Positions 50,259 through 59,650 of a stretch of 64,000 bases of DNA are shown here, one piece after another; positions within the stretch are counted from its first letter, which is position 1, and every line of letters begins with the position of its first letter. The translations under genes were made by a program, and so were the position numbers. Below the pieces are notes generated by a model. The model saw only the letters and a program-made list of their open reading frames with translations. It searched no databases and was not told where the DNA came from. Source of the DNA: JALCOL01 sp022649665 (GTDB taxonomy: Bacteria; Bacillota; Bacilli; Lactobacillales; Enterococcaceae); NCBI GenBank assembly GCA_030372335.1, contig JAUDCW010000006.1; one strand, written 5' to 3'.

Positions 50259-51326
50259 TTATTCTGTTTTTTCCAAGTAGTCGAGCGCGTCCTGAACTTT
50301 TTTCACTGGGACGATCTTCATCTTGGAACCGATTTTTTCTGCCGCAGCTTTTGCGGTCGCATAATTTGTTTTCGCCGTCGGATCCGCTTTTTTCTCTTCT
50401 TTGGAAAGCGGATTGTTCGGCGCGAAAAAGATCACTGCTCCAGCCGCGTCGGCCGCCACGACTTTTTTATCGATTCCGCCGATATCACCGACTTTTCCAT
50501 CAGAAGAGATCGTGCCGGTCCCGGCGATCTGGCGTCCTTGGCGCAAGTCTTTCCCGCTCAAGAGCTCATAAGTTTCGAGCGTGAACATCAGCCCAGCGGA
50601 CGGTCCGCCGATGTCGCCAGCGTTGATCTTGATCGGCACTTCGCTTTCGATCTCAGTCGAATCGGTCAATGTGATCCCGATCCCGACTTTCCCGTTTGAA
50701 AGCCGGATCAAAGGTGCCGTTGCCGTTTTCTGCTTGCCGTCATGCGTAAACCCGACCGTTAATTTGTCGCCGACTTTGTGCTTTTGAACATACTCCATAA
50801 AGTCTTCAGTCGTTTGAAACGCACGGCCATCGACAGTATTGACGACATCGCCAACTGCCAGCTCTTTGCTGAATTTCGAATTCGGCTGGATGCTCATCAC
50901 ATAGATGCCTTTAAACGCCATCGTATACGGTTTGCCGGCCAGATCAAGTGCGACTTGGATCGCAGCATTTTGCGAGGAAGTCATATAATATTTTTGGATC
51001 TGATCGTACTCTGCGCTGCTGGTGTCGCCCATCAGTTCATCTTTCGGCACAACATCGACAAACGGCTGAAAATGCCCCACGATCGCGCTGGTCAAAGTGG
51101 CCTGCTGCAAACCGACCGTCGTCAGCATGAATGAGCCTTTGGCGGTATCATTTTTGGAATCGACCGTCACGATGTCATTCAATTTTTCGGCCGTTCCCGG
51201 GACTTCCAAATAATAGGGAATCGGCAAAAAAGTGGCCGCTAAAATCGCTAAGATCACGACGATCCCAATCAAAAGATGGAGACTGCGTTTTGAAGCATGT
51301 TTTTTTTGAACAGGGACTTGTTTCAT
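50259..51326 (-). CDS. PDZ domain-containing Lon-like serine protease (YlbL/SepM)
   Basis: 355 aa. One N-terminal transmembrane helix (about 17-37), a PDZ domain (GIYVMSIQPNSKFSKELAVGDVVNTVDG, about 120-200) and a C-terminal Lon-type domain. The catalytic Ser is in GGPSAGLMFTLE and the Lys in GDIGGIDKKVVAADAAGA. Streptococcal SepM trims competence peptide; in Bacillus YlbL degrades a division inhibitor. The role here is open. ATG 51326 is directly after the coaD stop with AAAGGGGTGG upstream. Confidence 0.9.
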   Translation of the reverse strand: MKQVPVQKKHASKRSLHLLIGIVVILAILAATFLPIPYYLEVPGTAEKLNDIVTVDSKNDTAKGSFMLTTVGLQQATLTSAIVGHFQPFVDVVPKDELMGDTSSAEYDQIQKYYMTSSQNAAIQVALDLAGKPYTMAFKGIYVMSIQPNSKFSKELAVGDVVNTVDGRAFQTTEDFMEYVQKHKVGDKLTVGFTHDGKQKTATAPLIRLSNGKVGIGITLTDSTEIESEVPIKINAGDIGGPSAGLMFTLETYELLSGKDLRQGRQIAGTGTISSDGKVGDIGGIDKKVVAADAAGAVIFFAPNNPLSKEEKKADPTAKTNYATAKAAAEKIGSKMKIVPVKKVQDALDYLEKTE

Positions 51327-51327
51327 G

Positions 51328-51813
51328 CTACCACCCCTTTTTTTCCAGCGCATCTAAGACATTCGCTGGTACGTAGGGTGAAATATCACCGTGAAAATGC
51401 AGGATCTCCTTCAAAAGCGAACTGGAGATGAACTGATGCGTTTCATCTGCCAATAAGAAAACAGTTTCGATCTCCGGCGCTAAATGGGCATTCATCAAAG
51501 CGATATCACGCTCATATTCATAGTCTTTGCCGTTGCGCAGACCGCGCAGCAAATAATCCGCATGCAGCCGGCGCGCTGAGGCGATTGTCAATTCCTGCGT
51601 TTGACCGACAACTTCGACATTGCCGAGTGACACGAGTGCTTCTTCTGCCAGTGCGATTTTTTCCTGCAGCGTGAAGAGACTTTTTTTGCTGGTATTTTGA
51701 AAGATCCCCACGATCAAATGATCGAACAAGCGGCTGCCGCGCTTGATAAGGTCGATATGCCCATTGGTCAAAGGATCAAAACTTCCCGGAAACAGTGCGA
51801 CTTTTTTTGCCAT
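51328..51813 (-). CDS. coaD: Phosphopantetheine adenylyltransferase
   Basis: 161 aa. Coenzyme A biosynthesis, step 4: ATP plus phosphopantetheine to dephospho-CoA. Nucleotidyl-transferase motif FPGSFDPLTNGHIDLIKRG at the start and LLRGLRNGKDYEYERDIALMN and SSSLLKEILHFHGDISPYVP later. AAAAGGAGG precedes ATG. Confidence 0.96.
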   Translation of the reverse strand: MAKKVALFPGSFDPLTNGHIDLIKRGSRLFDHLIVGIFQNTSKKSLFTLQEKIALAEEALVSLGNVEVVGQTQELTIASARRLHADYLLRGLRNGKDYEYERDIALMNAHLAPEIETVFLLADETHQFISSSLLKEILHFHGDISPYVPANVLDALEKKGW

Positions 51814-51815
51814 CG

Positions 51816-52373
51816 TTATGCCTCCTTTTGAAATACGGTGATCCGCGTGATTCCATAGGTTTGATTTTTGACTTGCTGCAAACCGCTGACGTTTTCCGGA
51901 AAATCGGTTTGTTTATTCGTTTCGCAAACGACTTTGCCCTTTGATGCGATCAAGCCGGCTTCTTGCAGCTCGCCGATGATCTTGACGATCTGCTGCTGCT
52001 TGTAAGGCGGATCTAAAAAAATCAAATCGAACGGTGCATGCCCTTCGGCTGCCAGCTGGCGGATCGCTTGCTGCGCACTCATCTTGCGAACAGCAAATTT
52101 TTCGGTTTCTTTTGTGAGCGCGATATTTTGTTCAATGATCTGGATCGCCAAATAACTGCGGTCGATACAGACAGCTTCTGCGATCCCGCGCGAAACGGCT
52201 TCGATCGCCAGCGCACCGCTGCCGCTGAATAAATCCAAAACCGTCCCACCTGGAAAATACGGGCCGATCATATTGAAGATCGCTTCTTTGATTTTATCAG
52301 TCGTCGGCCGTGTATTCTCCCCTTCCAATGATCTTAATTTTCTACCGCGATATTCTCCTGCAATTACACGCAT
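51816..52373 (-). CDS. rsmD: 16S rRNA (guanine966-N2)-methyltransferase RsmD
   Basis: 185 aa. SAM-dependent rRNA methyltransferase. MRVIAGEYRGRKL at the N-terminus, VLDLFSGSGALAIEAVSRG for SAM binding and the catalytic DPPY motif in IFLDPPYKQ. ATG 52373 is chosen because GGAGG is eight bases upstream; the ATG five codons earlier overlaps that site. Two bases from coaD, a conserved pair. TATACT (52412-52407, minus) is a likely -10 element. Confidence 0.94.
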   Translation of the reverse strand: MRVIAGEYRGRKLRSLEGENTRPTTDKIKEAIFNMIGPYFPGGTVLDLFSGSGALAIEAVSRGIAEAVCIDRSYLAIQIIEQNIALTKETEKFAVRKMSAQQAIRQLAAEGHAPFDLIFLDPPYKQQQIVKIIGELQEAGLIASKGKVVCETNKQTDFPENVSGLQQVKNQTYGITRITVFQKEA

Positions 52374-52476
52374 ATTAGATGCCTCCATGTCTTTTTCAAT
52401 TCATATAGTATAACATACTTGTCCGATTCTTTCGGATGAAAGATATCGCTGGAAGAACTTTTTGCCCGGAAAAAAG

Positions 52477-52534
52477 GGGACCGTGACATAAGTCTTGCCA
52501 CGGTCCCGATATCTGAATAAACGGTGTTTCAAAT
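52477..52534 (-). repeat. Dispersed hairpin element, copy 3, terminating ylbG
   Basis: Hairpin GGGACCGTGGC / GTCACGGTCCCC followed by T6 on the minus strand, so it ends the ylbG transcript. The flank GATATCTGAATAAACGGTGT (52508-52527) and TTTCAAAT beyond it match copy 2 in opposite orientation. Confidence 0.65.
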
Positions 52535-52594
52535 GAGCTTCTTCTTTCTCGAAGCGGAACACTTTTCTCGCAACCTCTCTTTTCGTGCAGTTGC

Positions 52595-52966
52595 TCAAAT
52601 ATGCGCGTTTTCTGCCAGCCGGATCTCCGGAACTTCATCCGGACTGCTGATCGGCCGACCGGTCGGGATCTTTTTGGTATTCCCGATCTTTTCGCCGAAA
52701 TTCATCGCGATCTCCGCGCGATAAGACGGGATCACTTCACGAACAAAATGAAGTTTTTCAACTTTTTCCCGCGTTTCCTTCTCTTTGTCTGCATCCATGT
52801 ACAGCACTACATATTTCATTCTGCGGGAAACGTATTGGATCAGGCCGTAACACTTCAAGATGCGCAGATGCTTTAAATTATAGACGTACACGATCAGTGC
52901 GCGCCGCGCCGTCATGTGAAACGACAGTGCTGCGTTTGCTTTCGCTTCAACAATTTCTTTTTCCAT
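52595..52966 (-). CDS. ylbG: YlbG family protein (DUF2129/UPF0298)
   Basis: 123 aa. The conserved core is RRALIVYVYNLKHLRILKCYGLIQYVSRRMKYVVLYMD, followed by HFVREVIPSYRAEIAMNFGEKI. It has a polar tail of about 25 residues beyond the usual end. Function unknown. ATG 52966 has GGAGGG at good spacing; a much longer frame upstream is a shadow of ylbF. It overlaps ylbF by 20 bases. Confidence 0.85.
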   Translation of the reverse strand: MEKEIVEAKANAALSFHMTARRALIVYVYNLKHLRILKCYGLIQYVSRRMKYVVLYMDADKEKETREKVEKLHFVREVIPSYRAEIAMNFGEKIGNTKKIPTGRPISSPDEVPEIRLAENAHI

Positions 52967-53378
52967 GATTCCCTCCACACGAATGTTTTGCCGCGCTGAA
53001 CGGATTGCCGTGATCGACACGCACTTTTTCTGAAACGGTCTGTGCGATCTGTTCAGCGACTTCATCCAACACTTTTTGCAGCGCAAACTCTGCTTGATGG
53101 AGTGCTGCAACACTTGGATATTGATCAAGACGCGCTTTTTGCGACTGGAGCGTCTGCTGCTGTTCGGCGATCTCGGGGCGATAACGCGCGAAAGCCCGCA
53201 GTTCTTCCCATTTTTCTTTTGCCCGGCCGAACATTGCGATCTCCGCTTGCACAGCAGCGTCTGCCGCAAATGCTTTTTTGGCTGCTTGATAATTCAGGTA
53301 TGCAGGATGGCGCCGAAGACGCTGCCCGACTTCGCGGCTTTTCTCCAGCAGTTCAAAATATGCTTCATCATAAATCAA
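52947..53378 (-). CDS. ylbF: YlbF family regulator (RNase Y complex component)
   Basis: 143 aa, helical. Pattern LLEKSREVGQRLRRHPAYLNYQAAKKAFAADAAVQ and KVLDEVAEQIAQTVSEKVRV fits YlbF/YmcA. In Bacillus YlbF forms the Y-complex with YmcA and YaaT, steering RNase Y and affecting competence and biofilm. TTG start behind GTGGAG. Its neighbours overlap on both sides (4 bases with the CAP gene, 20 with ylbG), so translation is coupled. Confidence 0.85.
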   Translation of the reverse strand: MIYDEAYFELLEKSREVGQRLRRHPAYLNYQAAKKAFAADAAVQAEIAMFGRAKEKWEELRAFARYRPEIAEQQQTLQSQKARLDQYPSVAALHQAEFALQKVLDEVAEQIAQTVSEKVRVDHGNPFSAAKHSCGGNHGKRNC

Positions 53379-54478
53379 GAATCTCCACTCGCTTTCGTTG
53401 CTTCCGCCGGATCGATCAAGACCAGCCGATTCTCCGCTTTGAGAGCCACACTCAACACAGCCGGCTCTGTTGCATGAAGCGCACTCGCAAGCGACCCGCC
53501 GGCAAAATCAAAAAGACTCTGCTGGAGATCGTCAGCGACCGGTTTCACAAATTCAGCCGAACTTCCGAGCGGCAGCGCGACAGAGGTTAAAAGCGGCTTC
53601 AGCTGCTTGTCTTTCAGCGCGTAATGCTTTTGCGGCGCTTTAAATGCCGCAGCGGCTTTACCAGCTTCTTTCTCTTCTAAAAACTTCTTGGGAGTCTTCA
53701 AAAAGGCATCGAGCGCTAATTCGAGTTTGCTTGCTTGGAACTGTTCTGTTTCAAACCTTGAGAGACTCTTGTTTTCACGCAGATCATTCCAAAGTTGGAT
53801 CGTCAGTGTTTGCCGCTGTGCAGCACTTCCCGGTTTATTAGCCGGAAAGTCCGCTTTTTCTCCTTTTTTCAAGTGATAAGGCATCAGCTGCAAGAGACGC
53901 TCCGTACTCAAATAACGCGTCGCCGCCAAGCGATTGTCTGTCTGGTCGATAAAAAGCATCAGGAAAGTCTCGTTATCAAAAGCGACGAGCGGGATCGCTG
54001 AAAGATCGCCTTCCGACAACTCAAAAGAATACTCGTGATTGTCGCGCTGTACGATAAAATTCGAATACGTTGTAAAGGACTCGACCAATGAATCGATCGA
54101 GCTGCCGATCGTAAAGGGCGCTTCTTCGATTTGGCGGCCGACGATCACGACTTGCTGGACTTTTCCAGCAGCGACTTCGATCGCAAAACGGTCTTGCGCC
54201 GTTGTTCCAAACGACCACCATTCCAGCCCGTTTCCGTCTTTGAATTTCTGCAGCGGCTCGCCCAACGTTTCTGTCAGGGTCGCTGCGCTTTGACCGATCC
54301 ACTCGCCCCAAGCATTGGTCGAGATCGTCTGGTAAGGCAATGCTTGATACTCTTGGGTCTTTTCTTCTGCAGCTTCGCGGTCAGGAGAGGCAGGGGTTTC
54401 CGGAAAAAGAATCGGTTTTGCATAAAACAAAATCAAAACGATCACAAAGATCGCAAAGAACCTTCCAACCCGTTTCAC
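53375..54478 (-). CDS. CAP-associated domain protein (YlbC-like) with degenerate CAP region
   Basis: 367 aa. N-terminal membrane anchor or signal (about 6-24), then a CAP-associated N domain (GQSAATLTETLGEPLQKFKDGNGLEWWSFG, about 60-195). The C-terminal half begins like a CAP/SCP domain (QLWNDLRENKSLSRFE, ASKLELALDAF), but the typical catalytic His and Glu motifs and the GWMNSPGHR box are missing. The function is unknown. GTG 54478 is preferred: GGAGG is seven bases upstream, while TTG two codons earlier is too close. Confidence 0.75.
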   Translation of the reverse strand: MKRVGRFFAIFVIVLILFYAKPILFPETPASPDREAAEEKTQEYQALPYQTISTNAWGEWIGQSAATLTETLGEPLQKFKDGNGLEWWSFGTTAQDRFAIEVAAGKVQQVVIVGRQIEEAPFTIGSSIDSLVESFTTYSNFIVQRDNHEYSFELSEGDLSAIPLVAFDNETFLMLFIDQTDNRLAATRYLSTERLLQLMPYHLKKGEKADFPANKPGSAAQRQTLTIQLWNDLRENKSLSRFETEQFQASKLELALDAFLKTPKKFLEEKEAGKAAAAFKAPQKHYALKDKQLKPLLTSVALPLGSSAEFVKPVADDLQQSLFDFAGGSLASALHATEPAVLSVALKAENRLVLIDPAEATKASGDS

Positions 54479-54494
54479 CCGCAATCCTCCTTGC

Positions 54495-57400
54495 TTAAAC
54501 TTCTGACAATTCGATCAAGAGATCTCCCGAAGAGATGCTCTCGCCATCTTTGACATGAAGCGCTCTGACGACAGCTTCAAAAGGTGCTGTGACCGTCGTT
54601 TCCATCTTCATCGCTTCCGTTACCAAAAGCGGTTCGCCTTTTTCGACCTTTTGCCCTTTTTCGACCAGGACTTCCAGCACTGAGCCGCTCATCGTTGCGC
54701 CGATCTCATCCGGATCGGTCGGCTCAGCCTTGCGGCGTGTCTTGACTGTCGAAATGATCGAACGATCTTTGATCGCTACTTCACGGCGTTGACCGTTCAA
54801 GTTGAAGAAGAGGACGCGGTTTCCTTCATCGTCCGGTTCGCCGACTTCATCCAAGCGGATCAAAAGCGTTTTTCCGCGTTCGATCTGGACTTCGACGGAC
54901 TCGCCTTGGCGGATCCCGTAAAAGAAGGTCGGCGTATCGAGTTTCGTGACGTCGCCGTATTCTTCCCACATCTTATAATAATCCATAAAGACTTCCGGAT
55001 ACATCAAGTAGCTGAGCACTTGCTGATTCGTCGGTTCTTCACCCATTTTTTTCGCTAATTCAGCTTTGACTTGCGTGAAATCGACCGGTTCGGCCAGTTC
55101 ACCGGGCCGCACCGTAAAGGCCGGCCGGCCGTGCAAGATGATCCGCTGCAATTTTTTCGGGAAGCCGCCGACCGGCTGGCCGAGGTTGCCTTCGAAGAAA
55201 TTGATCACCGACTCAGGGAAATTCAGCGTTTCACCTTTGTCATACACGTCTTTTTCACTCAACTTATTTTGCACCATGAAGAGCGCCATATCGCCAACGA
55301 CTTTTGAAGAAGGCGTTACTTTGACGATGTCGCCGAACATCATGTTGACTTTTTGATACATTTCTTTGATGTCGTCCCATTCTTTGCCGAGGCCGACTGC
55401 TTTCGCTTGCTGCTGCAAGTTCGAATACTGCCCGCCCGGCATCTCGTGCTGATAAACTTCAGTCTGCGGTGCATTCATGCCGTTTTCAAATGCATAGTAA
55501 TACGGACGTACATCTTCCCAGTAATGATTGAGCTGCTGGACATTTTTGATATTGATATTCGGTGCGTATTCACTGTTTTCAAGCGCGTAGTACAAACTGC
55601 TCATACTTGGCTGGCTGGTCCCGCCGGAGAGCGCACTGACTGCGACATCGACGATATCGACGCCGGCGCGGATCGCTTCAGAGTAGATCATCACGCCATT
55701 GCCGCTCGTATCGTGCGTATGGAGATGGATCGGCAAGTCAACTGTCGCTTTCAGTTCACTGACTAGGCGATAGGCTGCTTGCGGCTTCAAAACGCCCGCC
55801 ATATCTTTGATCGCGATCGTATGTGCACCGAGATTTTCGAGCTCTTTTGCCATATTTTTATAGTATTCCAAAGAATATTTTTGGCGGTTCGGGTCATCGA
55901 TGTCCCCAGTATAGCACATCGTTGCTTCGGCGATCTTGCCGGCATCGCGCACATATTGGATGCTTTTTTCCATTTGCGGGATCCAGTTCAGACTGTCGAA
56001 GATCCGAAAGACATCGATCCCGCTCGCCGCAGCCTCGTGAATGAATGCTTCAAGGACATTGTCGGGATAGTTTTGATAACCGACTGCGTTCGATCCGCGG
56101 AACAGCATTTGCAAAAGCGTATGCGGCATCGCTTTACGAATTTTACGCAGACGTTCCCATGGATCTTCTTTTAAGAAGCGGAAAGCCACATCGAACGTCG
56201 CCCCGCCCCACATTTCGCTTGAGAAGAGCTGCGGCATTGCCTCCCCGGTCTGTTTGGCGATATTGACAAAATCGCGCGTCCGGATCCGAGTCGCCAACAG
56301 GCTTTGATGCGCGTCGCGGAAGGTCGTATCCGTCAAGAGCACATGGTTCTGCTGTTTGACCCAATCACTAACTGCTCCGGGCCCTTCAGCATCCAAAATG
56401 TCTTTCGGAGTCACGATCTCAACGCGATCGATATGGCGCGGCATCCTCGGTTCGTCAAAGAAATGTTTGCGTTCTTTTTCGATCCCCGGGAAGCCGTTGA
56501 GCGTGATCTCGCCGATATATTTCATCGTTTTGTTGCCGCGGTCGCGCAGTTTCGGGAATTTGAAGAGATTCGGTTCGTTGTCGATGAATGTCGTCTTTGC
56601 CTCGCCGGAAACGAACAAGGGGTGCTTCAAGACATTTTGCAAAAATGGAATATTCGTTTTGACGCCGCGGATCCGAAATTCTTTGAGGGCGCGCAGCATT
56701 TTTTGGATCGTATGTTCAAAATCAGCAGCTTGCACGGAAACTTTGACTAAAAGCGAATCAAAATACGGCGTCACGATCGCTCCCGTATAAGCATTGCCGA
56801 CGTCTAAACGGATCCCAAAGCCGCCCGGTGAACGATACGTATCGATCTTGCCGGTGTCAGGCAAAAAGTTGTTGAGCGGATCTTCTGTGGTGATCCGGCA
56901 CTGGATCGCGGCACCGATCAGCGGGATGTCTTCCTGCTGCGGGATCCCGATATCTTGGTGGAGATCTTGACCATCTGCGATCAGGATCTGTGCTTGGACG
57001 ATATCGACATCGGTGATCATTTCAGTGATCGTATGCTCCACTTGGACACGCGGGTTGACTTCAATAAAATAGAAGTGATCTTTTTCAAGCAAGAATTCGA
57101 CCGTTCCGGCGTTGATATAGCCGACATGCTTCATCAGCTTGACCGCTGCACTACAGATCTCATCGCGTTTTTCCGGAGTCAGCGAGACACACGGGGCGAC
57201 TTCGACTACTTTTTGATTGCGCCGCTGCACGGAACAATCCCGTTCATGCAGATTGACGACGTTGCCGTGGGTATCCCCCAAGATCTGGACTTCGATATGT
57301 TTTGGATCTTGTACATATTTTTCGACATAGACTTCGTCGCTGCCGAACGACGCAAGTGCCTCGCTTTTAGCGCGTTCATAGCCTTCGCGGGCTTCTTCTG

Positions 57401-57920
57401 CAGTGAATGCCGAACGCATTCCGCGTCCGCCGCCGCCCAAAGCCGCCTTGATCATGATCGGATACCCGAATTCATCTGCAAATGCCAAGACTTCCTCGAT
57501 CGACTCAACTGGTCCGTCTGTTCCGGGGATCCCTTGGATGCCAGCTGCTTTAGCAGCAGCTTTGGCTTTGATCTTATCACCGAAAATATCTAAATGATGA
57601 AGTGACGGCCCGATAAAAATCAAACCGGCGGCTTCGCAACGTTTGGCGAATTCCAAATTTTCAGAAAGAAAGCCGTATCCGGGGTGAATCGCATCCGCAC
57701 CGCTTTTTTTCGCGATCGCGATGATGCCGTCCATATCCAAATACGCTTCGATCGGCTTCTTTCCCTTTCCTACTAAATATGCTTCATCGGCTTTGAAACG
57801 ATGTACTGAATAGCTGTCTTCTTCTGCATAGATCCCGACGGTCGCGATCCCCAGTTCCGTACATGCCCGAAAAACCCGGATTGCGATTTCGCCGCGGTTG
57901 GCGACTAGTACTTTTTTCAA
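54495..57920 (-). CDS. pyc: Pyruvate carboxylase
   Basis: 1141-1144 aa. Makes oxaloacetate from pyruvate, bicarbonate and ATP. The biotin carboxylase domain (1-450) has KAALGGGGRGMR and EVNPRVQVEHTITE. The carboxyltransferase domain (about 520-810) has DTTFRDAHQSLLATRIRT, the metal site LHTHDTSGNG and AIKDMAGVLKP. The biotinyl domain ends with VTEAMKMETT, Lys being the biotin site. TTG 57920 is chosen because AGAGGGG is eight bases upstream; GTG 57929 directly abuts it. Placed between ftsW and the CAP-domain gene, as in lactobacilli. Confidence 0.96.
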   Translation of the reverse strand: MKKVLVANRGEIAIRVFRACTELGIATVGIYAEEDSYSVHRFKADEAYLVGKGKKPIEAYLDMDGIIAIAKKSGADAIHPGYGFLSENLEFAKRCEAAGLIFIGPSLHHLDIFGDKIKAKAAAKAAGIQGIPGTDGPVESIEEVLAFADEFGYPIMIKAALGGGGRGMRSAFTAEEAREGYERAKSEALASFGSDEVYVEKYVQDPKHIEVQILGDTHGNVVNLHERDCSVQRRNQKVVEVAPCVSLTPEKRDEICSAAVKLMKHVGYINAGTVEFLLEKDHFYFIEVNPRVQVEHTITEMITDVDIVQAQILIADGQDLHQDIGIPQQEDIPLIGAAIQCRITTEDPLNNFLPDTGKIDTYRSPGGFGIRLDVGNAYTGAIVTPYFDSLLVKVSVQAADFEHTIQKMLRALKEFRIRGVKTNIPFLQNVLKHPLFVSGEAKTTFIDNEPNLFKFPKLRDRGNKTMKYIGEITLNGFPGIEKERKHFFDEPRMPRHIDRVEIVTPKDILDAEGPGAVSDWVKQQNHVLLTDTTFRDAHQSLLATRIRTRDFVNIAKQTGEAMPQLFSSEMWGGATFDVAFRFLKEDPWERLRKIRKAMPHTLLQMLFRGSNAVGYQNYPDNVLEAFIHEAAASGIDVFRIFDSLNWIPQMEKSIQYVRDAGKIAEATMCYTGDIDDPNRQKYSLEYYKNMAKELENLGAHTIAIKDMAGVLKPQAAYRLVSELKATVDLPIHLHTHDTSGNGVMIYSEAIRAGVDIVDVAVSALSGGTSQPSMSSLYYALENSEYAPNINIKNVQQLNHYWEDVRPYYYAFENGMNAPQTEVYQHEMPGGQYSNLQQQAKAVGLGKEWDDIKEMYQKVNMMFGDIVKVTPSSKVVGDMALFMVQNKLSEKDVYDKGETLNFPESVINFFEGNLGQPVGGFPKKLQRIILHGRPAFTVRPGELAEPVDFTQVKAELAKKMGEEPTNQQVLSYLMYPEVFMDYYKMWEEYGDVTKLDTPTFFYGIRQGESVEVQIERGKTLLIRLDEVGEPDDEGNRVLFFNLNGQRREVAIKDRSIISTVKTRRKAEPTDPDEIGATMSGSVLEVLVEKGQKVEKGEPLLVTEAMKMETTVTAPFEAVVRALHVKDGESISSGDLLIELSEV

Positions 57921-58015
57921 GCCTTTCACCCCTCTTCTTAATTTAACAGCTATTTTAGCTTAAAATTTGTAAAAAAACTAGTGAGAAAACAATAATATTT
58001 TTTAATAAACGTCAT

Positions 58016-59236
58016 TTATTTGATCGTCAAAACTTTAAAATTGCGATCTTGTTCGATTCTCGTCAAATCGCGCTTTTCTGCAGCGGAAATATTGAGCGCC
58101 ATCCCGACTGCGATCGAAAGCACCAAAAGCGAAGAACCGCCTTGCGACAGAAATGGAAAAGTCACCCCGGTCAGCGGGATCAATCCCAAGACACCGCCCA
58201 GATTAATGAAGACTTGCGTCATAAACAAGATCCCGATCCCCAAACACAAAAGACTATGAAACGGATTTTTCGCCCGAATTCCGACCAGCATGATCCGGCT
58301 GATCAAAAAGAATAGAAGTGCCAAGATCAAAATCGCCCGCAACGCGCCCAGCTCTTCAACGACGATCGAAAAAATAAAGTCGGTATGCGCTTCCGGCAGA
58401 TAGCCGCGCTTTTGCAGGCTGTTCCCCAGCCCGCGGCCGAAAAGCCCGCCATTGCTGATCGCATAGTAGGACTGGACCATCTGCATCCCTTGATCTTTCG
58501 CGTTTGCAAACGGATCAGCAAAATTCACCAGCCGCTGATACGCATGGGCCGGAAGAATATTTTTGCCGAAATGAATACTCAGAAAGGTTCCTAACCGCAA
58601 AAGAATCGGCGTAACGATCATCGCCGCCCAGGCCCACATATAATTTTGACCGCTGACAAGCATCATCCCGCCGATCAGCAAAATCAAAATGATCGCGCCG
58701 CCAAGGTCCGGCTGGAGCATGACGAGCCCAATAAAAGCCGCCAAGATCAAAAGCTTGATTTTGGTCGTGCGGAAAAAAGCGGTTTTGATCATCTTCTGCT
58801 GCCGGGAGAATTCGACCGCCAAATACCAAACGACCGCGATTTTAAGAAATTCGACCGGCTGCAGGCGAAAACCGCCCGGCAGCTGAAGCCAGCCGCGCGC
58901 ACCGTTGACTTCGACGCCGAAGCTTGAAAAACGAGTCAATAAAAGCAGCCCGAAGATCACGATGAGTACCCACTTGATCAAGCGCTGCCGCTCCAAGATC
59001 GCGGTTTTCATGCGAAAAATAAATGCGATCGCCACCAGACTCAAAAAAAAGAAGAACGTCTGATTCCGCGCATACGAAAAAGGCGTGATGTCTTTAGTCG
59101 CCGGCAGATACTGCAAATAAGAGGTCGAGCTGTAGACCATGATGATCCCGATCACACAAAGGATCAAATACGGGATCAAGATCGAATAATCAAGATAGTG
59201 CCACTTGCTTGGCTGCGGAACTTTTTTCTGTGCCAA
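58016..59236 (-). CDS. ftsW: FtsW/RodA/SpoVE family SEDS glycosyltransferase
   Basis: 406 aa with about ten transmembrane helices. SEDS pattern: NGARGWLQLPGGFRLQPVEFLKIA, LQPDLGGAIIL, SYYAISNGGLFGRGLGNSLQKRGYLPEAHTDFIFSIVVEELG and PFLSQGGSSLLVLSIAVGMALNIS. It polymerises peptidoglycan at the septum with a class B PBP. ftsW is preferred to rodA because of the location next to pyc and ylaN. TTG start behind GGAGG. Confidence 0.88.
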   Translation of the reverse strand: MAQKKVPQPSKWHYLDYSILIPYLILCVIGIIMVYSSTSYLQYLPATKDITPFSYARNQTFFFFLSLVAIAFIFRMKTAILERQRLIKWVLIVIFGLLLLTRFSSFGVEVNGARGWLQLPGGFRLQPVEFLKIAVVWYLAVEFSRQQKMIKTAFFRTTKIKLLILAAFIGLVMLQPDLGGAIILILLIGGMMLVSGQNYMWAWAAMIVTPILLRLGTFLSIHFGKNILPAHAYQRLVNFADPFANAKDQGMQMVQSYYAISNGGLFGRGLGNSLQKRGYLPEAHTDFIFSIVVEELGALRAILILALLFFLISRIMLVGIRAKNPFHSLLCLGIGILFMTQVFINLGGVLGLIPLTGVTFPFLSQGGSSLLVLSIAVGMALNISAAEKRDLTRIEQDRNFKVLTIK

Positions 59237-59240
59237 GGAG

Positions 59241-59531
59241 TCAAACCTCCTTTTGATCCCGCTGCCCTTGATAGATCTTGGAATAGAGCGTATTCAGCTC
59301 GCGCTCCAAATCGGCGAGGATCTGATGCCCAGCGGACGACTCGACGACCCCGAGCTGGATCGCGTAAGAAATTTGCCGGGAAAACCCGTACATTTGCGTA
59401 TCGACGACTTCTTCAAATGCTTTGCATTGCGCAATGCATAAACTGTTGTTTTGGTTTTGGATCAATTGTTTGATGCGTTCTGCCTCTTTTTCGAGCAGCA
59501 GAACCGCGCGCTTTTGATCTTGTGTATCCAT
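59241..59531 (-). CDS. ylaN: YlaN family protein (DUF1507/UPF0358)
   Basis: 96 aa, helical. Typical sequence ALLLLEKEAERIKQLIQNQ-like start and GVVESSAGHQILADLERELNTLYSKI. In Bacillus and Staphylococcus, YlaN is linked to iron homeostasis through Fur. ATG 59531 is behind AAGGAGG; a TTG one codon earlier is an alternative. Four bases upstream of ftsW. Confidence 0.9.
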   Translation of the reverse strand: MDTQDQKRAVLLLEKEAERIKQLIQNQNNSLCIAQCKAFEEVVDTQMYGFSRQISYAIQLGVVESSAGHQILADLERELNTLYSKIYQGQRDQKEV

Positions 59532-59608
59532 CAAAAAGACCTCCTTTTTTCCTTGCGACTAATTATAACATATCCGAAAAAAATGAAGAGCGAGTTTCTG
59601 TTCAAAAA

Positions 59609-59642
59609 CAGGGCTTGGAGCCGATTTGCACCCCAAGCCCTG
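59609..59642 (-). terminator. typA terminator
   Basis: CAGGGCTTGG / CCAAGCCCTG stem with a 14-base loop followed by GTTTTTG on the minus strand. Confidence 0.75.
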
Positions 59643-59650
59643 ATATTCTC

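Noticed and set aside
52396..52638. 80-codon frame between rsmD and ylbG
   Set aside because: It lies across the dispersed hairpin element and a likely promoter, with no family similarity.
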